From Saccoglossus kowalevskii (Eukaryota; Hemichordata; Enteropneusta; Harrimaniidae), in assembly GCF_000003605.2 (NCBI RefSeq), contig NW_003123409.1, positions 238,521 to 252,122 on the forward strand: a DNA stretch of 13,602 nt, given 5' to 3'. Under the pieces are notes generated by a model. That model was not told the origin of the DNA. It saw nothing but the letters and a program-made list of their open reading frames with translations, and searched no databases. Both the position numbers and the translations under genes were made by a program. Every line of letters starts with the position of its first letter. Within the stretch, counting starts at the first letter, position 1. This document shows positions 1 through 13,602 of this stretch, in pieces.

Positions 1-1056
1 TTTATTATATTGCTATTAACTGATTTAAAAAAAAATATTTCAAAGGAAGCATTAAAGATATTGTTATTATACTTAAAAATATTGATGTGGTCATGAAGTC
101 AGTAAGAAATTATCAGAAAGTCAGCAATCAAAAAAAGACCAAAATATACAGGTCTCAAATGTCTGAAATGTAGAAAGTAGACAGTGAATGTTTAGTTTGT
201 TCAGGATTTTATGGTTGAAGGTCCATGATGACGAATAATAACAAGCAGCATATATGTCGTATTCTAGCTCAGAACACCTTTATTACGAAGACAGTTACAT
301 GAACTGCAAAATAGATTCAGTGCAGACCTTCATGACCTTGCCAGTATTCAAGAGAGGGTAATCAAAATGTCAGTGTCTGAAACATCCTCTGTTATAATAG
401 CCTTATTTTTACATTGTCACCTACATGTATACGGTGAGACCTATAGACTCCCAGTATTTCAACATGCTATTGTCACTTTTTAACAGGTTAATCAAATGCT
501 CTGAATAGCCTCTGCTTTGGAAAGGTCAATGTACATTCAAAAATATACTTATAAAACAACAATCATGATAATAAAAAAAAAAGATTTATTCTTGCTTCTC
601 ACCTTTCAGTTTTGGTCAACAAAATCAGACATTCTTAGTTTTTGTTGTATGTAATCCATGCATGCATGCATAGACTTGCATTGTACATAACAATTCATAC
701 AGCATTTGACAGTGTGTCTTCAACAGTTACAATATGCCATAATTTGGTGGCATCAATCAGGATTCTGCATGGATACTGGAAATGAAAAATCAAACTAAAG
801 CTTAAAGCCTGGGACAAGTAAAATAGCCATTCGGGCAACTCTCTTGCCTTAACATACTATAGTAAATATGTAGAAGTGAATTTAAAAGTTAATGTCAAGG
901 CCTGGATAGCTTCGTTCCCGGCAAGTCAGTAAATACACGTATTATACTCTGTCTTTGTGCAGACTTCTTAAGCAAATAAATTTAATGTTAAAAAGGTGAT
1001 TTTAATTTTCATTTGAAGACGTATATTAATTAGTTTGATGGCTTTGTACATTTCAG
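1..1056 (+). other. 3' part of an intron of the mannosidase gene
   Basis: AT-rich sequence with no frame resembling the preceding GH47 segment, so the upstream exon is outside the window. It contains a short (CATG)n-like stretch near 657-671, several A runs and a decorative acceptor-like TTCTCACCTTTCAG near 596-609 that is not followed by recognisable coding sequence. I see nothing else that can be supported. Confidence 0.7.
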
Positions 1057-8400
<7,344 letters not shown>

Positions 8401-8401
<1 letters not shown>

Positions 8402-8406
8402 ATAAA
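8401..8406 (+). promoter_or_regulatory. AATAAA polyadenylation-signal candidate overlapping the stop codon
   Basis: The hexamer AATAAA shares its first A with the TAA stop. If used, the 3' UTR would be only a few tens of bases. It is a perfect hexamer, but the downstream sequence is not clearly GU-rich, so use is uncertain. Confidence 0.35.
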
Positions 8407-8540
8407 GATTAATTATAAAAACAGAATTTAAAATTTAAAAAATGATTCTTGTACATAACAAAATCAGTCCTTTTTCACTTCGGTTGAATTGTATTTATAC
8501 AGTGCTACAAAATGTCTGAAATGTTTGTGTTCTGGGTTGC

Positions 8541-9900
8541 TCTGTTCTGATCCATACAGGAGCTGGATCACTTTCTGCTAGACCATACTGCAACTGTGTC
8601 ACTTTGTGCTGGACTTTACTGCAACTGTGTCACTTTGTGCTGGACCGTGCTGCAACTGTGTCACTTTGTGCTGGACCATACTGCAACTGTGTCACTTTGT
8701 ACTGGACCGTGCTGCAACTGTGTCACTTTGTGCTGGACCGTGCTGCAACTGTGTCACTTTGTGCTGGACAGTGCTGCAACTGTGTCACTTTGTGCTGGAC
8801 AGTGCTGCAACTGTGTCACTTTGTGCTGGACAGTGCTGCAACTGTGTCACTTTGTGCTGGACCTTGTTGCAACTGGTCACTATACTATAACCTGGTGACT
8901 ATGTTCTGGTTTATATTGTATCCTGGTCAATATATCCTGGTCCTTACTATAACCTTGTCACCGTGACCTGGTCACTGTCCGCTGTATATTGTAACCTGGT
9001 CACTTTTTTCTGGTCCATGCTGCAACCTGGTCACTATGTAATGGTCACTATGTAATGGTCCATGCTGTAACCTGATCACTATACCCTGGTCCATGCTGTA
9101 ACCTGGTCACTATGTCCTGGTCCATGCTGTAACCTGGTCACTATGTCCTGGTCTTTGCTGTAACCTGGTCACTATATCCTGGTTTATACTGTAACCTGGT
9201 CACTATATCCTGGTCCATACAGTAACCTGGTCACTTTGTCCTGGTCCATACTGTAACCTGGTCACTTTGTACTGAACCATGCTGCAGTTTGGTCACTATG
9301 TTCTGGTCCATATAGTAACCTGGTCACTATGTTCTGGTCCATATAGTAACCTGGTCACTATGTTCTGGTCCATATAGTAACCTGGTCACTATGTCCTGGT
9401 CCATGCTGTAACCTGGTCACTATGTCCTGGTCCATGCTGTAACCTGGTCACTATGTCCTGGTCCAGGCTGTAACCTGGTCACTATGTCCTGGTCCAGGCT
9501 GTAACCTGGTCACTATGTCCTGGTCCAGGCTGTAACCTGGTCACTATGTCCTGGTCCAGGCTGTGACCTGGTCACTATGTCCTGGTCCAGGCTGTGACCT
9601 GGTCACTATGTCCTGGTCCAGGCTGTGACCTGGTCACTATGTCCTGGTCCAGGCTGTGACCTGGTTACTATTGTCTGGTCCATGCTGTGACCTGGTCACT
9701 ATTGTCTGGTCCATACTGTGACCTGGTCACTATTGTCTGGTCCATACTGTGACCTGGTCACTATGTCCTGGTCCATACAGTAACCTGGTCACTCTGGTGG
9801 ATCATCCTGCAGCTGGGTTACCATGTTCCGGTTCATTCTGTGATCTGGTCACTTTGTTCTGGACCATGCTGCAGTTGGCTCACTTGCCCCTGGTCTGTAG
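8541..9900. repeat. 31-bp minisatellite, about 44 copies in two main variants
   Basis: Located 140 bases after the stop codon. In the 5' block (about 8588-8880) the unit contains TGCAACTGTGTCACTTTGTG then CTGGACCGTGC; in the longer 3' block it contains GTAACCTGGTCACTATGTCC then TGGTCCATGCT. Each unit looks like two related halves, both built on CTGGTC (CTGGTCAC... and CTGGTCCA...). Copies are diverged at both edges and most uniform near 9395-9660, as expected of a minisatellite growing from the middle. Because 31 is not divisible by three, all three plus-strand frames give 31-residue protein repeats; these are artefacts. Confidence 0.95.
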
Positions 9901-10490
9901 TTTATTCAATTGTTTGATTTGGAATGGCTGTATAGCAGAACTGTACCTGGGGAACAAACATAGAAATTTTTTCATCTATGTTTATCGCCTTTGTGTAGAG
10001 TTCTGGTACAGAATGGCACAACATAGTTTATTACTCGACTGATATGTTTATTAATGGCCTATGATCTGAAAGAAAACATAAGATCATAGTGAAATTTGAA
10101 TAAAATTGAAAGTTAACAAAATTTATTGAGATAATTAGGAAATTTCTGTCCAGAGATGTCCATATTTTAGTATTATATGAAATGATATTGATGGCATTTT
10201 AATATGCATTATTATTTATGATCATGGTTGTTTGTTTCACTAGTGTCCGTCTTTTTCAAACAGAGAGATATCCCAATAACAGTTTGATTCATTTCTTTAG
10301 AGAATGCCAGTATCTGTTTAGCCATCTGTGTGGCTGAACTAAATGTCATTCCCCATACTGTAAAATGTTCATGGTGGTCTTGTGTTGTGCAATAATTTTA
10401 AAATAAAGTATAATTTTGAAATAGTTTTATGGTAATGCCACCAAGACGATTGATACAAGAAAAAAGTTTTTAAAAAAAAAATTTCCTACC
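9901..10490 (+). other. Unique AT-rich spacer with polyadenylation-signal candidates
   Basis: No gene is visible between the 31-bp and 23-bp arrays. AATAAA occurs at 10099-10104 and 10402-10407; the latter, in an A/T-rich stretch followed by TTTTATGGTAATG, is a plausible 3' end for a longer mannosidase transcript. A poly-A run lies near 10471-10480. Confidence 0.6.
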
Positions 10491-10495
10491 TCTTT

Positions 10496-11246
10496 CATTT
10501 CTCCTAATCGTTTACTTTTATTTCTCCTAATCGTTTACTTTCATTTCTCCTAATCGTTTACTTTCATTTCTCCCAATCGTTTACTTTTATTTCTCCCAAT
10601 CGTTTACTTTTATTTCTCCTAATCGTTTACTTTTATTTCTCCTAATCGTTTACTTTTATTTCTCCTAATCGTTTACTTTTATTTCTCCCAATCGTTTACT
10701 TTTATTTCTCCTAATCGTTTACTTTCATTTCTCCCAATCGTTTACTTTTATTTCTCCTAATCGTTTACTTTCATTTCTCCTAATCGTTTACTTTCATTTC
10801 TCCCAATCGTTTACTTTCATTTCTCCTAATCGTTTACTTTCATTTCTCCTAATCGTTTACTTTTATTTCTCCCAATCGTTTACTTTCATTTCTCCTAATC
10901 GTTTACTTTCATTTCTCCTAATCGTTTACTTTTATTTCTCCCAATCGTTTACTTTCATTTCTCCTAATCGTTTACTTTCATTTCTCCCAATCGTTTACTT
11001 TCATTTCTCCCAATCGTTTACTTTCATTTCTCCCAATCGTTTACTTTCATTTCTCCTAATCGTTTACTTTCATTTCTCCTAATCGTTTACTTTTATTTCT
11101 CCCAATCGTTTACTTTCATTTCTCCCAATCGTTTACTTTCATTTCTCCTAATCGTTTACTTTTATTTCTCCCAATCGTTTACTTTCATTTCTCCTAATCG
11201 TTTACTTTCATTTCTCCTAATCGTTTACTTTCATTTCTCCTAATCG
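10496..11246. repeat. 23-bp pyrimidine-rich minisatellite, 33 copies in perfect phase
   Basis: CTCC(T/C)AATCG begins at 10501 and recurs exactly every 23 bp to 11237, that is 32 full periods with no insertion or deletion. The unit is CTCC-X-AATCGTTTACTTT-Y-ATTT, where X and Y are each T or C; almost no other position varies, and the last copy ends AATCGATAT. Every copy keeps its single CpG. On the plus strand the array is almost pure pyrimidine apart from AATCG and single A bases. Confidence 0.97.
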
Positions 11247-11600
11247 ATATCTCTGTGGAAATCAGCCAACAAATCATTCTATTTTTTTCTTTATATATAT
11301 TTTTGAATGTATTTAGAGCTTATTTTAAGTAATTTTAGGTGCTTTTTAAGGTTATATATTTTACACAGTTTTTGCATAAAGCAAGATATTTACACCATGA
11401 TTTGTTTTTCATCAAATCTTGGAGCCTTGTTAATGTCTGCATATAGAATATTATTTTGAAGAACCTTTTTATTCTGAATCATACACTATCAGCTACTAGA
11501 GATGATTCATTTCTGTAAGCTCTTAGTTATTTTTGATGCTCTTTCTGAAAATAATGTAATTATTGCTCTGGATACCAATTTGTGCAGAATTATTATTTTG

Positions 11601-11614
11601 GTAACCATAGTAAC
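11601..11614 (+). promoter_or_regulatory. Possible X-box (RFX-type) motif
   Basis: GTAACCATAGTAAC fits both the GTNRCC(N)0-3RGYAAC and the GTHNYYATRRNAAC forms of the X-box except for the A at H-N positions being allowed. It lies in non-coding DNA downstream of the mannosidase, with no gene start visible near it. Confidence 0.25.
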
Positions 11615-12862
11615 CAGTCACAAAAAGGGTTAAAGGTCAAAATTATGAAAAATGCATCAAGACAAAAATGGCTGCTTATTGAGAACTGCAAGATTGTTGC
11701 CCTTCATATAGTGTTCCATTATTTCTTACTGTCATTGATAAGAGAAAATTGAACACTATTTGTAGCACAAAAACAAGTCTTGCTCTCGTTCTCAGTTAGA
11801 TCTCAGCGGCCATTTTGTGTCCAAAGTGTATTATGAGTTAACACATCCAACAAATGGCTGAACGTCATGCACAACAAACATTACTTTGTGGAATTTCTCT
11901 TCAGATCACAGAAAGATGATGCTTGCACTTTCACAGTGTAAACCACATATATTTTTGTAAACTTTTCTCATAGAGCCATGGAAATGATATTTTAATAGAA
12001 CATTGCTTTGATTCAACACTTGACATGTTTATCATGGCCTTGATCCTAATATTACTGAATTTCCTCGTACATAATTTGATGGCAATGATGAATTGTTAAT
12101 TTATTGAGTACCGTAGAGTCACACGTAATATGTAAATGTCTATCCAGAAGTTGTACAGTTGACCTCATCTGTCAACTCTTGAAAATCTCTAATTATTGTT
12201 CAATATTTGCAATGCAAGTTTAAAGCATTGTGATAAAGTGTTTTTTTAAATGTGTAGTCTGTGTTGTCAATGGTTTAGTACATTTTGAAAGAATTTTCTG
12301 AAATGCACATGGTGCGACTGGCCTATTTATTGTGTAATGTCACTTTCAGAGTTGGAGGGGAAGAGTCCCCCTCTTTGTTTCACCTTATATAAGGTCCCAT
12401 TAAAATGAAATCTGACTTATTGATTGACCTCACTTAACCCGACTCTACCAATCCTGGATTGATAGTTTTCAAACAATACTAGTACACCATTGACTTGTAT
12501 GCTAATGAAAGCTTTTCACAACCAAATTCAAGATGGCTGACTGGTGGCCATTTTAAATTCTACAATTCCTGTGTCAAGATGTTGGATGTAAATGTCAAAC
12601 TTCGTACATACATAGAACATGGGACCTACATCACTTGATTTCATGAAATTACTCAAAATACTTTTCCAGACATGCATGGAATGATTTTCCAGACTCTTTA
12701 TCTGTCATATATCTGGCATGGGACAATGTTCACTTACATTGTGACAATCTTTGTGAAAACCAGAATTTTATTTGTCTGGATAATGGGAGAACTTAATTTA
12801 TGTGTATATTTTGATGTTATTTTTCTTTAATGTTCTTTTTTGTTGTCTCAAAAATGTTGTAC

Positions 12863-12868
12863 AATAAA
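12863..12868 (+). promoter_or_regulatory. Strong distal polyadenylation-signal candidate
   Basis: The context is TTGTACAATAAACATATC: an AATAAA directly preceded by TGTA, the motif bound by cleavage factor Im, with T-rich and TATATGTG sequence downstream. If it ends the mannosidase mRNA, the 3' UTR is about 4.5 kb and includes both the 31-bp and 23-bp arrays. It could equally serve another transcript. Confidence 0.4.
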
Positions 12869-13086
12869 CATATCTTCTTAAAACTTTTGATTCTATATGT
12901 GATTTCTCGAAACGTTCATAACGTAGGCTGCAATACTTCCATTGTTATTTGTTTTGATGACTGCAAATTGTTCATATGTGGACTTTAGAATTTTGTAGCA
13001 GAGAGAAGACTACTGCCCTCTATGGTTGAGAGGGATATAGGCAGATAGTGGTTGTAAAACAAGTTGATGGAAGATTTTCTACCTGT

Positions 13087-13602
13087 TTAACATCACACTT
13101 TACACCACAACTTTGGTTAACATCACACTTTACATCATAACTTTGGTTAACATCACACTTTACACCATAACTTTGGTTAACATCACACTTTACATCATAA
13201 CTTTGGTTAACATCACACTTTACACCATAACTTTGGTTAACATCACACTTTACATCATAACTTTGGTTACATCACACTTTACATCATCATAACTTTGGTT
13301 AACATAACACTTTACACCATAACTTTGGTTAACATCACACTTTACACCATAACTTTGGTTAACATCACACTTTACATCATAACTTTGGTTAACATCACAC
13401 TTTACACCATAACTTTGGTTAACATCACACTTTACATCATAACTATGGTTACATCACACTTTACATCATCATAACTTTGGTTACATCACACTTTACATCA
13501 TCATAACTTTGGTTAACATAACACTTTACACCATAACTTAGGTTAACATAACACTTTACACCATAACTTAGGTTAACATAACACTTTACATCACAACTTA
13601 GG
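13087..13602. repeat. 30-bp minisatellite, 17 copies, continuing past the window end
   Basis: CACTTTACA occurs 17 times; most units are 30 bp and contain GGTTAACATCACACTTTACA followed by (C/T)C(A)ATAACTTT-type endings. ACACC and ACATC units alternate in the first part, giving a 60-bp higher-order repeat. Three 32-bp variants carry GGTTACATC and an extra CAT (near 13266, 13448 and 13480). The last units change to CATAACAC and AACTTAGG. No coding role is seen. Confidence 0.95.

Larger units (their letters stand above)
11247..13086 (+). other. Non-coding AT-rich region, candidate distal 3' UTR or intergenic DNA
   Basis: No coding potential of note on either strand. It includes an RFX-type motif at 11601-11614, a small hairpin GAGGGG/CCCCTC at 12355-12373, a 12-bp palindrome CCTTATATAAGG at 12383-12394 and a well-placed AATAAA at 12863-12868. 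Its texture (T-rich, scattered ATTTA and TGTA) is like a long 3' UTR, but nothing shows that it is transcribed. Confidence 0.5.

Noticed and set aside
596-640. Acceptor-like TTCTCACCTTTCAG as the start of a further upstream exon
   Set aside because: The following sequence does not encode the GH47 segment expected before FEVNIR and has no paired donor in a sensible frame.
8596-8966. Three overlapping plus-strand frames of about 94-120 codons, cysteine-rich repeats
   Set aside because: They are all three frames of the 31-bp minisatellite; the period explains the openness and the repeated residues.
9749-10042. Plus-strand 97-codon frame
   Set aside because: It begins in the 31-bp array and runs into unique AT-rich sequence; no domain and no splice or start context.
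10496-11246. CRISPR-like regular array
   Set aside because: The units are contiguous 23-mers with no unique spacers, and the window is eukaryotic; this is a minisatellite.
12383-12394. CCTTATATAAGG as a TATA box or CArG site for a downstream gene
   Set aside because: It is a perfect palindrome, but has eight A/T bases between CC and GG instead of the CArG six, and no coding start follows within the window.

Overview
This window is metazoan nuclear DNA, not bacterial. It is strongly AT-rich and carries one gene on the + strand, split into eight recognisable coding exons by GT-AG introns of 126 to 1470 bases, followed by several kilobases of non-coding DNA rich in minisatellites. The protein reads as the C-terminal 371 residues of a Golgi-type class I alpha-1,2-mannosidase (glycoside hydrolase family 47, MAN1A/MAN1C group). 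Codon use, intron sizes, non-autonomous transposon relics and abundant tandem repeats suggest an invertebrate, most likely a lophotrochozoan such as a mollusc. That assignment is inference; no sequence here fixes the species.

Layout. Positions 1-1056 are the end of an intron whose upstream exon lies outside the window. Coding exons are 1057-1140, 2324-2418, 3458-3581, 5052-5145, 6413-6528, 6836-7049, 7887-8059 and 8186-8401 (stop TAA at 8399-8401). Splice phases agree at every junction, and the joined frame is open throughout. All catalytic and calcium-site residues known for the family that fall in this part of the domain are present, so the gene looks intact. The N-terminal cytosolic tail, membrane anchor, stem and first part of the catalytic barrel must lie upstream.

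The introns hold a roughly 600-bp element with 16-bp perfect terminal inverted repeats (1232-1830), a CpG-dense element of about 390 bp with imperfect inverted ends (5874-6262), a G15 tract plus G-rich repeat just after a splice donor (6538-6690), and an 84-88 bp tandem array (7050 to about 7660) whose unit is a copy of the end of exon 6 of this window with its splice donor.

Downstream of the stop come a 31-bp minisatellite (8541-9900), a perfectly phased 23-bp pyrimidine-rich minisatellite with two binary variant positions (about 10496-11246), unique AT-rich sequence ending in a good polyadenylation signal (12863-12868), and a 30-bp minisatellite running off the window end (13087-13602). No second protein gene, tRNA, rRNA or CRISPR was found.

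The most unusual structure is the exon-derived array. Each full copy carries the last 45 bases of the exon in phase (15 codons), an AG just before it and a GTAAGT just after it, so each looks like a potential frame-preserving micro-exon or a decoy splice donor.
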